DNA from: Sedimentisphaerales bacterium
GTDB lineage: Bacteria; Planctomycetota; Phycisphaerae; Sedimentisphaerales; Anaerobacaceae
DNA length: 35,794 bases
Direction of reading: 5' to 3'
Assembly (NCBI GenBank): GCA_016933295.1
Contig: JAFGBG010000009.1
Location: forward strand, 1 to 35,794
Shown: in pieces, positions 9,057 through 17,718 of the stretch
How the letters are laid out: the number at the start of each line of letters is the position of its first letter
How positions within the stretch are numbered: the first letter of the stretch is position 1
Notes under the pieces: model-generated
Database searches by the model: none
What the model saw: only the letters and a program-made list of their open reading frames with translations
What the model was told of the DNA's origin: nothing
Made by a program: the position numbers and the translations under genes

Positions 9057-10238
9057 ATGAAAAATCCGATAAAAGAAATTGCACTTCAAATAGAAGCCTC
9101 CAAGAAGCAAGGTACCTATAAGCGGACACAGGTATTGGCCGGCCCTATGGGCCCAACCGTAACACTCCGTAATAACAGGCAGGTAGTTAACCTATGCAGT
9201 AACGACTACCTTGGCCTTGCCGACCACCCGGAAATAATTGAAAGGTCAAAGCAGGCTTTGGATAAATTCGGAAACGGGACGGCCTCGGTGAGATTTATCT
9301 GCGGCACATTTGAAATCCATCTTCAGCTCGAAGAGGCTCTCTCAAAATTTACAAAAAAGCAGAAAGCAACAACATATGTCTCCTGCTGGAATGCAAACGA
9401 AGCGCTTATTCCAACGCTGCTGGGTCCCGGTGATGTTGTTATCAGCGACCAGCTCAACCATGCGAGCATTATCGATGCCTGCCGGCTCTGCGGCAGTAAA
9501 TCCATCAAGCTGATATACAAACATAATGACATGCAGGACCTTAAACAACGCCTCGAAGAAGCTAAATCGGCGGGAAAAAGACTAATTGTAACCGATGGCG
9601 TATTCAGTATGGAAGGTGACCTGGCTAATCTTCCGGAGATCACTTCACTGGCCAGGGATTATGGTGCAATTGTAGCAGTCGACGATTCCCATGCGCATGG
9701 GGTGCTTGGTAAAACCGGAAAAGGTACAACCGAACATTTTGGTGTTGAAGTCGATATCATAACCGGAACTTTAGGAAAAGCGCTTGGAGGTGCGGCAGGC
9801 GGTTTCGTTGCCGCAGATGAGCCCATTATTGAGCTGCTCACCCAGCGCAGCAGACCCCAGCTTTTCAGCAATGCCTTACCTCCTGCAACCGCCGCCGGCG
9901 CTATTGCTGCTTTGGAAATCCTTGATCGCGAACCTCAAAGACTCTCTAAGCTGCACGAAAACGTCCGCTACCTAAGAAAAAGCCTCAGTGAGATTGGCTA
10001 CAAAGTAATCGAATCCCCAACGGCCATTGTGCCGATTATTATCGGTGACACTGCCAAAGCCATTCGGCTGGCTAAGCGTATGTTAGACTTCGACATTCTT
10101 ATAACAGGTTTCGGCTACCCGGTCGTACCCGAGGGTGCAGCTCGCCTGAGGGCACAGGTCTCCGCTTCTCACTCGCTCGATTGCCTCGATCAAGCTATCA
10201 AGGCGTTTGAGGCTCTTCTGGAGGAATGTCTGCCATGA
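9057..10238 (+). CDS. kbl: glycine C-acetyltransferase (2-amino-3-ketobutyrate CoA ligase)
   Basis: PLP enzyme of the alpha-oxoamine synthase family. It cleaves the unstable product of Tdh with CoA to give glycine and acetyl-CoA. The 393 residues have the family length. Key features are NLCSNDYLGL (45-54), the PLP-stacking AVDDSHAHG region (207-215, D210/H212) and the Schiff-base lysine K241 in TGTLGKALGG. The related BioF and HemA enzymes share this fold, but the GPMGPTVTL and VRFICGT stretches and the adjacent tdh point to Kbl. Its last bases overlap tadA (ATGA at 10235-10238). Confidence 0.93.
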   Translation: MKNPIKEIALQIEASKKQGTYKRTQVLAGPMGPTVTLRNNRQVVNLCSNDYLGLADHPEIIERSKQALDKFGNGTASVRFICGTFEIHLQLEEALSKFTKKQKATTYVSCWNANEALIPTLLGPGDVVISDQLNHASIIDACRLCGSKSIKLIYKHNDMQDLKQRLEEAKSAGKRLIVTDGVFSMEGDLANLPEITSLARDYGAIVAVDDSHAHGVLGKTGKGTTEHFGVEVDIITGTLGKALGGAAGGFVAADEPIIELLTQRSRPQLFSNALPPATAAGAIAALEILDREPQRLSKLHENVRYLRKSLSEIGYKVIESPTAIVPIIIGDTAKAIRLAKRMLDFDILITGFGYPVVPEGAARLRAQVSASHSLDCLDQAIKAFEALLEECLP

Positions 10239-10708
10239 CAAGCAAACTTGATGAAAAGAATATGCGGATGGCTATCGAAGCGGCAAAAATCGCCGAGGAG
10301 AACGGCGATGTGCCGATTGGGGCGGTGATTGTTTACCAAAACCAGATTATCGGCAAGGCGTATAACCAACGTGAGCAGTTAAATGACCCGACCGCCCACG
10401 CGGAAATAATCGTCCTTACACAGGCGGCGGCTTTTCTCGAAAGCTGGCGACTAAACGACTGCACGATATATGTTACTCTGGAGCCGTGTCCTATGTGCGC
10501 CGGCGCCTTGGTTTTGGCGAGAATGGAGCGGCTGGTTTATGGCTGCGACGATCCCAAAACCGGCGCGGTTAAAAGCCTGTACAACATTGTTCAGGACGAA
10601 AGATTGAATCATCGAATCGAGGTGACTGCCGGGGTGATGGCCAACGAATGCAGTGAGCTATTACAAAACTTTTTCCAAAAAAGAAGAATAGAAAATAAAA
10701 ATCAATAA
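10235..10708 (+). CDS. tadA: tRNA-specific adenosine deaminase
   Basis: Deaminates the wobble adenosine (A34) to inosine, mainly in tRNA-Arg(ACG). The zinc deaminase signature is complete: HAE (H55, E57) and PCPMC (C85, C88), in a protein of 157 residues, normal for TadA. Two starts are possible. ATG 10226 is only one base after GGAGG (10220-10224); ATG 10235 is ten bases after it and overlaps the kbl stop as ATGA, the usual form of translational coupling, so 10235 is preferred. No functional link to threonine breakdown is known; co-transcription is probably incidental. Confidence 0.92.
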   Translation: MTSKLDEKNMRMAIEAAKIAEENGDVPIGAVIVYQNQIIGKAYNQREQLNDPTAHAEIIVLTQAAAFLESWRLNDCTIYVTLEPCPMCAGALVLARMERLVYGCDDPKTGAVKSLYNIVQDERLNHRIEVTAGVMANECSELLQNFFQKRRIENKNQ

Positions 10709-10751
10709 TAAAATGCCGTTTATATAAAGAGAATCTTAAAAAGGATATGTC

Positions 10752-12101
10752 ATGTCGCTCAAAAAATATATTTCAACGATAGCTGTTTTTATTTTGATTA
10801 ACGCCTCCTGTTTACAGTCCTTCCAAACAACCGATCAGGGTATTTATGGAAAAATTCTGCCGTTAAAAGAACGGGCCGCAATTCAGAACGAATGGCTAAA
10901 ATGGCGTCTCGAAAATATTCTGCCGGAACTTATGAGAAACGCAGATATAGATTTATGGCTTATTATCAATCGCGAATATAACGAAGACGCCGTATATTTC
11001 ACCCTGTCGCCCCAGCCGACAATTTACTCGTATAGAACAACTATACTCATGCTGCACGACAAAGGCGGCGAACTCGGCGTGGAGGGATTGTCCGCAAGTG
11101 ACTACGGATATGGCCGGTTGTATCGGGGGGCATTTACCGACAGATCCAAAAAGCAATTCGAGAACCTCGCGGACGTAATTCAAAAAATCGATCCGGAGAA
11201 AATCGGCATAAATACTTCGGAGACATGGCACCTTGCCGACGGCCTTAACACCACCATGAAAAAAAGACTCGAAAGCGCCCTCGGCCCCGAAATGTCCAAA
11301 AGAATGGTTTCCGCCGAAAAGCTGTGCATCGACTGGCTGCAAATCAGAAGCCCGCAGGAGCTTGAAGCCTACAATGATATATGCAGTATAGCCCATGAAA
11401 TTATTCGTGAAGGTTCGTCGGACAAGAATATCACGCCTGATGTCACCACAATAGACGATGTTAGATGGTGGTTCAGGCATAAAATCGCCGAACTGGGGCT
11501 GGAGGCATGGTTCCATCCCGTCTGCGATATTCAGCGAAAAAAAGAAGATGCGGCGAAATATAGAGACAATCCTAATATTATCCGACGCGGCGATTTGATC
11601 CATTGCGACCTCGGCATAAAATACCTCGGTCTCTGCACCGATATGCAATGGCACATATACGTTTGCAGGGGAAACGAAACGGATGCTCCCGAAGGCCTCA
11701 AAAATGCTCTAAATGTTACGCTTGAATTCGGTAAAATTCTGACAGGTGAATTCAAAGAAGGCCGAACCGGAGACGAAATCGCAAAAGCGGCAACCAAAAA
11801 GGCCGAGGCTGCGGGTATTAATTCACAAATTTATTCACACTCCATTGGCAACTACGGCCATTCGGCAGGTACAAGATTAGACACCCGGCCGCTGGACCAG
11901 GTCGCGGAGGAAAATCGTGACAGGACTCAATATGCGATACCGTCGAACACTGTTTACGCAATCGAATACTGCTGCTTTTTCGATATTCCCGAATGGGACA
12001 ATCAGCAGGTAAAAATCAGTTTCGAGGACGATGCGGCGTTTACAAAAGACGGATGCAATTTTTTAGACGGTCACCAGCAAGATTTTTTCCTTATAAAATA
12101 A
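10752..12101 (+). CDS. exported M24-family (Xaa-Pro aminopeptidase-like) protein
   Basis: A 449-residue protein with a hydrophobic N-terminal segment (6-20) ending INASC, either a signal peptide or a poor lipobox (Asn at -3 is atypical). The C-terminal half (about 200-449) has the pita-bread fold of M24 metallopeptidases, with all five expected metal ligands: D286 (HCDLGI), D297 (CTDMQ), H370 (YGHSAG), E405 (AIEYC) and E425 (ISFEDD). The N-terminal half (35-195) resembles the creatinase/aminopeptidase P N-domain. A periplasmic dipeptidase or Xaa-Pro aminopeptidase is likely; the substrate is unknown. It begins 43 bases after tadA and may share its transcript. The next gene is convergent, only 23 bases beyond the stop. 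Confidence 0.8.
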   Translation: MSLKKYISTIAVFILINASCLQSFQTTDQGIYGKILPLKERAAIQNEWLKWRLENILPELMRNADIDLWLIINREYNEDAVYFTLSPQPTIYSYRTTILMLHDKGGELGVEGLSASDYGYGRLYRGAFTDRSKKQFENLADVIQKIDPEKIGINTSETWHLADGLNTTMKKRLESALGPEMSKRMVSAEKLCIDWLQIRSPQELEAYNDICSIAHEIIREGSSDKNITPDVTTIDDVRWWFRHKIAELGLEAWFHPVCDIQRKKEDAAKYRDNPNIIRRGDLIHCDLGIKYLGLCTDMQWHIYVCRGNETDAPEGLKNALNVTLEFGKILTGEFKEGRTGDEIAKAATKKAEAAGINSQIYSHSIGNYGHSAGTRLDTRPLDQVAEENRDRTQYAIPSNTVYAIEYCCFFDIPEWDNQQVKISFEDDAAFTKDGCNFLDGHQQDFFLIK

Positions 12102-12124
12102 GAAAAAATAATTTCATTATCTCG

Positions 12125-12727
12125 TTAATCCCAGGAAAATACCGGCAGCTCTATCTGGTCGCTATCGAGCCACTGTTGAAATTGCTGCTGCATCCCCTGC
12201 ATAACCTGCTGCCTCTGCCGGTCATCCATATTCTGCCAGTTCTGCCACATCTGCGTCATTCTGTTCTGCTCGGCCTGGGCCTCCTCGGGCGAGAAATTCT
12301 GCCACCTTTCCCACATCGATGCCATCCCCTGTTCCAGTCGTGACCTTTGCTGTTCGGTGAGATTATTCGCCCAATTCCCCCATTGATTGTTGTTCCATGC
12401 CACTTCGGGCTCCGACCGTATCGCCTGAGATTCTTCCCATGCCACCTGAGGCTCGATAATGTTTTGCTCTCCGGCGGGCTCTATCGTTTCATTGCGAAAT
12501 TCTTCCACAGGCTCCTGTGTCACAACATATCGTATTTCAGGAGTCGCCGGCTGAGCAGGCTTATCAATTTCGACTTCGTTGCTTAAAGTAGCCTGTGCGG
12601 CAAATTCTCGTGCCCTGTTTTCAGCCATCATAAACCGGACGTTCCTGATGGATAAACCTATTCCATAGGCACCGATAAGCACAACAATCGAACCAACTAT
12701 CATTATTTCAGTTTTTATTTTTCTCAT
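12125..12727 (-). CDS. membrane-anchored Gln/Trp-rich hypothetical protein
   Basis: Family not recognised. The 200 residues start with a basic tip and one membrane helix (about 8-26, IMIVGSIVVLIGAYGIGL). A low-complexity acidic and proline-containing linker (50-110) follows, then a helical C-terminal region rich in Trp, Gln and Met (about 110-190, with WNNNQWGNWANNL and repeated WQNW/WERWQN units). The C-terminal repeat pattern suggests a coiled or helical-bundle periplasmic domain. AGGG nine bases before the ATG supports the start. It is the last gene of the long minus-strand series and is separated from the gene before it by 111 AT-rich bases. Confidence 0.65.
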   Translation of the reverse strand: MRKIKTEIMIVGSIVVLIGAYGIGLSIRNVRFMMAENRAREFAAQATLSNEVEIDKPAQPATPEIRYVVTQEPVEEFRNETIEPAGEQNIIEPQVAWEESQAIRSEPEVAWNNNQWGNWANNLTEQQRSRLEQGMASMWERWQNFSPEEAQAEQNRMTQMWQNWQNMDDRQRQQVMQGMQQQFQQWLDSDQIELPVFSWD

Positions 12728-12838
12728 CGTGGAATTCCCTGAAAATTATTTAAGCGGCGGCTGATTCACGCTTTCAATTTATAATAATAGCATAAACATT
12801 ATTATTCATAATTACAACAAAAAAGAGAGAATTGTTCG

Positions 12839-13249
12839 TTATTCGGTGGACATCCGGCAGGAAAAAACCACGATTATCACACCGAAAATCAGGCCAACAG
12901 GCCCTTCCGTCAGGCCCCAGAACAGTGGAAGCGACCCCATTAAATCGATAACAAGCAGTAATATTCCAAAGAGGACATGCGTTATGCCAATGTAAATTAA
13001 TAACTGTCGATACTTGTATAAATCGAACGATGTCAGCAAAAGAAGCCCCCCAAAGAAGGCATAAAACGCAGATGTCGAGCGGGCCAGATATCCAACAATC
13101 GGCTCAGCCGGAAGTTTCCCCATCCCAAGCCAACGATGTGTGGCATCCATCCACGAGTAAGGCATAAAGACGCCGATAAGTGCAAATAAAGAAGCCACAC
13201 CCGAAATCCGTAAAAACAATTTGAATAAATTCTCCTGTGTTTTCGTCAT
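12839..13249 (-). CDS. small multi-pass membrane protein
   Basis: Family not recognised. From ATG 13249 (MTKTQENLF) the product is 136 residues with about four hydrophobic segments: near 12-30 (ISGVASLFALIGVFM), 57-75 (STSAFYAFFGGLLLLT), 82-102 (LLIYIGITHVLFGILLLVI) and 110-130 (GPVGLIFGVIIVVFS). A longer frame starts at 13315, but its first 22 residues are polar and lie inside the rhamnosidase gene, so the shorter form is chosen. It begins 19 bases after the rhamnosidase stop, which suggests one transcript. Confidence 0.65.
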   Translation of the reverse strand: MTKTQENLFKLFLRISGVASLFALIGVFMPYSWMDATHRWLGMGKLPAEPIVGYLARSTSAFYAFFGGLLLLTSFDLYKYRQLLIYIGITHVLFGILLLVIDLMGSLPLFWGLTEGPVGLIFGVIIVVFSCRMSTE

Positions 13250-13268
13250 ATAAAGCTCATTGTTAATT

Positions 13269-16262
13269 TTACTGTCGGCGGAGAATGCGTACAGGCCCGA
13301 GCAGGCCGCTGTCAAGCGGCCGCCAGTCGCGTTTGACCTGAATATTCGTTCTTGTCAGACGTTCATCCGCCGGAAGTCTATTATCCGCCAACAAACGATT
13401 GCGCCAGGAATTTATCACATCTATCTCCAGTTCATTTCGGCCGGACCTAAGAGCACCTAAAATATCCACCCGGAAAGGTTTGGTCCAGACTACGCCGAGG
13501 TCTTTGCCGTTGAGGCGAACCGAGGCGATGCCGGTATCTTTGACCTGGCCCAGATCTAAAAGATATAAATCCTTTTTCTCGGTCTGGTTCGCGCCGGATT
13601 CATCGAGCTGTATGTCACAAACGAATATCTTTTTATAGGTTGCCTTTCCTGAATAGGCTTTTACCGCTGCATCTGGATAATCCGTCCAGCTTATTAGCGT
13701 CTCGAACTGCACGGATTGCGGCCCGCCGCCCAGTGCCGGATCAAAACAGACTTCCCACGGCCCTTCTACGGAAAAAACCGGCTCGTACCGGAAAGCGTTT
13801 GTCGATGCCGTGCCCTGTTTTGTCGCCGGGATTGAATCTTTGAAAATAACAAACCAGCTACCGTACGGTGAAAAGCTCAGGGGAAGTTCGGTTCTGCCGT
13901 CGGTCTGATTAAAGGCCCGAGCTTGACGAATATCGCCTGTTATCGGATTCCAAAGCTCCGGCTGACGTCCCGTGACTCGGAACCTGCATATCACGGCCTG
14001 CTTTTGGTCCGTTTGGTTGCAGACAAAATACATTTCAGCATCTTCGCCGGACCCGAACGAGGATGAAGGGATAGTGTAATGGATATAATCAAAACCTGCC
14101 GGCGTATCGGTCTGAACTTCAAAGTCCGGCATTATCGTCATCTGCAAAAGCACATCACGTGCCGTTTTTCCCCAGATAACCTTGCCTTTGCCGAATGTAT
14201 TTTCTCCGGCGGGCGACTGAGCCGGCCCCCAAACCGAATCTGCCAAACTCGCAAATTCACTGTCGCAGCCGGGATAACCCGTCAGACTGACCGTCTTTAT
14301 AGGTTTTTCACCCAGGATTGTTCCGCCGCTATAGACAATCTCCCTGATTTTCTTTAACGCGACAAGTGACAGTATTCTGTGATCAGGCAAAACCAAAAGG
14401 CGATATTTCATGCCGCTATCCAAGCAGATATAGCCGTCGGAAACCGTTGTTCGTTCGAGCAGAATTTCCTCGGTGGCCGAGTCGTAATCATATCCCGGCA
14501 GAACTTTGGCCGGGTCATCCTCTTTCAGCCGTCTGAGGTTGGGAACATGGTCGCCCTGATAATAAAGCACGTCGGCGACAAACCTGCCCCGCTGCAGTAA
14601 AAACTGGCAACGATGCAAATAATCGAGAAAGGCATCGGCATATTCCCACCACGTCACGTTAGGATTGAAATGTGTACCGGCAAAATATTCCTGTCCCGGC
14701 AAGCCCATCTCTGCGGGTGAGCAGGTAAAAGTATGCATAAAGCACAGGTTCAGGCCTGCACAGACTTCATGTTCGAAAGTCGGTTTCTGAGCCGACCAGA
14801 GCACATCTTCCCAGTGCGGCCCGATTGAGGTGAAGGCCTCGGCCCCGACGAATTTTTGACCGTATGTATGAGCCGCCGATGACGTCTGCTTTACATAGAA
14901 TCTCTCGAAGGGACGCGGCCGATGCGGCGACGGAACCCAGAATTCGCCCATTGCAATGTCACTGCGTCCAAGGCACTTGAGCGCATCGAACGGACCTGCG
15001 TGAGGTCCGCCGGATTCGGGATGAATTCCCATGCCTCGCTCGCGGGCCAGCTCGGAGAAATACTGGTAATGATTCTCCGCGATACAATCGCCCACGGTCT
15101 TGCGAAAATCGGCCAAAAAACGATTGCTGACGTCACGGTTCTCGATAATTTTTCCCGCGATGACCGGCAGGTACGGCGTTGGATCGTAACCACGCCGCTC
15201 GATAAAATCACCCTGAAAATTCCGGCTCCAGTTGGCCCCGCCGCATTCCCAGCTATCGGTACAAAGGTATTTGACGGTTTTCCCGACCAACGGCCCGGCG
15301 TCGTCCAGTATCGGCGCGACAATCCGGTCCCAATATTGCTTGAATATATCGGAATCCATATAATCTATCACAAGCCCCTGCCAGTCGCCGCTCGCGGTCG
15401 ATACGCGGGAGCTGCCCAGAGAATAACCGAAACGAAGAACGTTCCATTTACCTTCCGGGACTTTCCAGCTTAATGTCCCGTCCGGCGAAAGCTTGTCGGT
15501 AAGATTGATAATATCTTTAAGTAAGGCATCCTCCTCGCCTTCGACTGCCGGAATATCTTCCAGGAGGAACCGGCAATCCGGCGCATCCCAGCCGATTTCA
15601 TCGAAAACCGCCTTTTTCTCCAGGTCCCGAATCGGCCTCGATGAACTCCCGCCCGATGTCTTATCCCTATGCGGATAGGCCACTACTGCGATGTCGCGAT
15701 AGTAATCCGATCTGTGCCCTGGTTCCGGCAGAACAATCGGCCCGGTAACCGGGCCCTCGATTTGCGTCTGCGACCAGGTGAGTGTCTTGGCGGCGATATC
15801 CGGCGTCACCATCGGCCCTCCCAGATTCCAGCCGCTCGTGATATTCAGACTAAGCTCCAGCCCGAGCCTATCGGCTTGCTGTGCGGCATGAACGAAAAGT
15901 TCCCGCCATTGCGGCCCGGCAAAAAGCGGCCCGGCAGGAACCTGACGATTGCCGCGTTGCTCCGCACCGCCGGCATCGAAAATCATGGCGCCGCTGAAAC
16001 CTTTGGCCTTCATCTGCTCCAAATCACGAGTAATCGCTTCCTTAGTTACATTACTGTTGAGCCACCACCAGAAACAACGCACTCCGGCACTTTGAGGCGG
16101 ATTTTCGAAACCTTCCCTTAAAGAAGCAAAAGAACCTTCTGCGATTCCATCTCCACCCCGACTCAGCGCAGAGCAGGAAAACAAACAGAGAATGCTAAAA
16201 AGAAACAATACTTTTGAGACGATTCCGCTTGGGACAAGTTTAATTGTTCTTTTATCAGACAC
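13269..16262 (-). CDS. GH106-type alpha-L-rhamnosidase, exported
   Basis: Predicted to release terminal alpha-L-rhamnose from pectic or other rhamnose-containing polysaccharides. From GTG 16262 the product is 997 residues. A hydrophobic signal near residues 13-29 ends LFSC, so lipid attachment at Cys30 is possible. Family hallmarks are FWWWLNSNVTKEAITRDLE (about 64-82), the GAMIFDAGG strand, TDSWECGGANW with E339, RRGYDPTPYLP and GIHPESGG with E416; both Glu are candidate catalytic residues. A C-terminal jelly-roll domain (about 845-997) ends in RNELEIDVINSWRNRLL. A TTG-started frame extends to 16313 but overlaps the gene before it; GAGGTG (16267-16272) four bases before the GTG favours 16262. 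It lies 20 bases after the preceding gene, in a series also holding rhamnose transport. Confidence 0.85.
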   Translation of the reverse strand: MSDKRTIKLVPSGIVSKVLFLFSILCLFSCSALSRGGDGIAEGSFASLREGFENPPQSAGVRCFWWWLNSNVTKEAITRDLEQMKAKGFSGAMIFDAGGAEQRGNRQVPAGPLFAGPQWRELFVHAAQQADRLGLELSLNITSGWNLGGPMVTPDIAAKTLTWSQTQIEGPVTGPIVLPEPGHRSDYYRDIAVVAYPHRDKTSGGSSSRPIRDLEKKAVFDEIGWDAPDCRFLLEDIPAVEGEEDALLKDIINLTDKLSPDGTLSWKVPEGKWNVLRFGYSLGSSRVSTASGDWQGLVIDYMDSDIFKQYWDRIVAPILDDAGPLVGKTVKYLCTDSWECGGANWSRNFQGDFIERRGYDPTPYLPVIAGKIIENRDVSNRFLADFRKTVGDCIAENHYQYFSELARERGMGIHPESGGPHAGPFDALKCLGRSDIAMGEFWVPSPHRPRPFERFYVKQTSSAAHTYGQKFVGAEAFTSIGPHWEDVLWSAQKPTFEHEVCAGLNLCFMHTFTCSPAEMGLPGQEYFAGTHFNPNVTWWEYADAFLDYLHRCQFLLQRGRFVADVLYYQGDHVPNLRRLKEDDPAKVLPGYDYDSATEEILLERTTVSDGYICLDSGMKYRLLVLPDHRILSLVALKKIREIVYSGGTILGEKPIKTVSLTGYPGCDSEFASLADSVWGPAQSPAGENTFGKGKVIWGKTARDVLLQMTIMPDFEVQTDTPAGFDYIHYTIPSSSFGSGEDAEMYFVCNQTDQKQAVICRFRVTGRQPELWNPITGDIRQARAFNQTDGRTELPLSFSPYGSWFVIFKDSIPATKQGTASTNAFRYEPVFSVEGPWEVCFDPALGGGPQSVQFETLISWTDYPDAAVKAYSGKATYKKIFVCDIQLDESGANQTEKKDLYLLDLGQVKDTGIASVRLNGKDLGVVWTKPFRVDILGALRSGRNELEIDVINSWRNRLLADNRLPADERLTRTNIQVKRDWRPLDSGLLGPVRILRRQ

Positions 16263-16282
16263 CCGGCACCTCGTTTCGATTA

Positions 16283-16864
16283 CTATGCCTTTATATGGAT
16301 TTGAAACACACAACGCTTCGAGCCCTGAAGCACGGATTCTTTAAGCTCTGTCTCTACCGGTTTACCAAGGATGGTTTCATACATCTGTTTCTGCCAGCCC
16401 ATGGAACAATGGCAAAAATATGCCGGAGTGAGCTTGCTGTTTACCAGCCTGCACTCACATTCTCTCTCGCGAGTTACGACGTCAATTATTCCCTTTTCCT
16501 TGTCATAAGTGAAGGTCTCTCCATTTTTCTGATTCATATAGTTGAAAAAACCTTCGGGATTTCCTTTGTACTTTTCGCCCCATCCGATGGATTTCGCGCA
16601 GTTTCTGCCGAGTTGTTCTAAAATTTCACGGCGCTTGGCGTCGTCCAGGTGCGGCTCTAATAATTGCCAGAGCCTGGCAAGTTGTTTTGCACCGTGGTCA
16701 AGCCACCATTGAGTTCTATTCAGCTCCGTTTGTATCTCCTGAAGCTTTTTATTTTCCGCAGTATCGCTTTGTGCCGCACTGCCCGAACTCTCAATCATTA
16801 CAGATGCGGCACAGGAACACATTCCCATCCCACATGCACGGTTCAATAAATCACGTCTATTCAT
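16283..16864 (-). CDS. Tat-exported Cys-rich protein, DUF6144-like
   Basis: A 193-residue protein with a Tat-like leader, NRRDLLNRACGMGMCSCAAS (residues 2-21), and a C-terminal Cys cluster: ECECRLVN (about 135-142) and YFCHCSMGW (148-156), then CVFQIHI at the end. The pattern of Cys-x-Cys, CxCS-GW and a final CxFxI strand resembles DUF6144 and L-2-amino-thiazoline-4-carboxylate hydrolase-like proteins from memory; that match is tentative. The cysteines may bind a metal, and the Tat leader would fit export of a folded, cofactor-loaded protein. It sits between the esterase and rhamnosidase genes with gaps of only 18 and 20 bases, so co-expression with the sugar genes is likely. Confidence 0.65.
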   Translation of the reverse strand: MNRRDLLNRACGMGMCSCAASVMIESSGSAAQSDTAENKKLQEIQTELNRTQWWLDHGAKQLARLWQLLEPHLDDAKRREILEQLGRNCAKSIGWGEKYKGNPEGFFNYMNQKNGETFTYDKEKGIIDVVTRERECECRLVNSKLTPAYFCHCSMGWQKQMYETILGKPVETELKESVLQGSKRCVFQIHIKA

Positions 16865-16882
16865 AATTAATTCCTGTTATTT

Positions 16883-17644
16883 TTACTCATCCATTAATTC
16901 GGCTACTTTGGATTCAATAGCTTCTGCCCAGATTTTATAGCCGACCTCATTGGGATGCAGAAAGTCCGGCATGATTTCCTTCGTTAGTGTGCCGTCATCC
17001 GTAAGAAATTTCTGGTTAATATCCATGTAATGAATTGTCTTACCATCTGCGATGCTCGAAGCAAGCAGACTGGCTTCGGCGTTCTTCTCTCGCTGAGCGC
17101 CCGGTTCCGGATTGCGCGGGAAAATGGCCAATAGCAGAATCTTCATTTTTGGAAACTGTGTGCGTAAACGCTTACAGATAGTGATGATTCCATCGGCGAT
17201 TTCTCCGGCGGTATTATCATCGCCGCTGGAATTGTTAGTGCCTATCATAACAATAGCAAGTTTCGGAGAGATTTTTTCAAAGTTGGAATGATCCAGCCGC
17301 CACAATACGTGCTCTGTGCGATCCCCGCCGAAACCCATATTGACTGCGTTGCGCGGTGCATAATAGATATCCCAGATTTTTTTCCCCTGGTTTTCCCAGC
17401 CGTGGGTAATCGAATCACCGATCCATAACAGATCGACGTTTCCTTCTTTCAGACGCTTATTAACCGCTTCGTGGCGAGGCTCCCACCACGATGCGGCCCA
17501 TTTGGCGGTTTGCTGAACAGGCGTGACTGCCGAATGAGTTTTGCCTTCGACCGATTTGAAGGCAAGCTCCTGCTGGCTCGCGCATCCGGAAAAAATAATG
17601 CCTGTTATTAATAGGACAGTAATGGCTGTTAATCTGCGTCTCAT
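16883..17644 (-). CDS. SGNH/GDSL-family lipoprotein esterase
   Basis: A 253-residue lipoprotein (lipobox FSGC, Cys21) of the SGNH hydrolase fold. All four blocks are present: GDSIT with Ser78, G106 in MGFGGDR, GTNN with N117, and DFLHPN with D227 and H230. It resembles the platelet-activating-factor acetylhydrolase-like esterases, some of which remove acetyl groups from plant polysaccharides. In this sugar cluster a deacetylase that opens the polymer to the rhamnosidase and fucosidase is a reasonable inference. The ATG follows AAGGAGAAACGG. The spacing to the DUF6144-like gene after it is 18 bases. Confidence 0.85.
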   Translation of the reverse strand: MRRRLTAITVLLITGIIFSGCASQQELAFKSVEGKTHSAVTPVQQTAKWAASWWEPRHEAVNKRLKEGNVDLLWIGDSITHGWENQGKKIWDIYYAPRNAVNMGFGGDRTEHVLWRLDHSNFEKISPKLAIVMIGTNNSSGDDNTAGEIADGIITICKRLRTQFPKMKILLLAIFPRNPEPGAQREKNAEASLLASSIADGKTIHYMDINQKFLTDDGTLTKEIMPDFLHPNEVGYKIWAEAIESKVAELMDE

Positions 17645-17718
17645 CCGTTTCTCCTTGATAAAAGTAATATTCGGCTATGACGTTTTATTTATCCTTCGGG
17701 ATTCTTCCGGTTTTAAGG

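Noticed and set aside
10953-11654. 233-codon minus-strand frame opposite the M24 gene
   Set aside because: Antisense shadow of a gene with all five M24 metal ligands.
12781-12805. ATAATAAT/ATTATTAT inverted repeat
   Set aside because: A/T only and within simple AT-rich sequence; likely chance.
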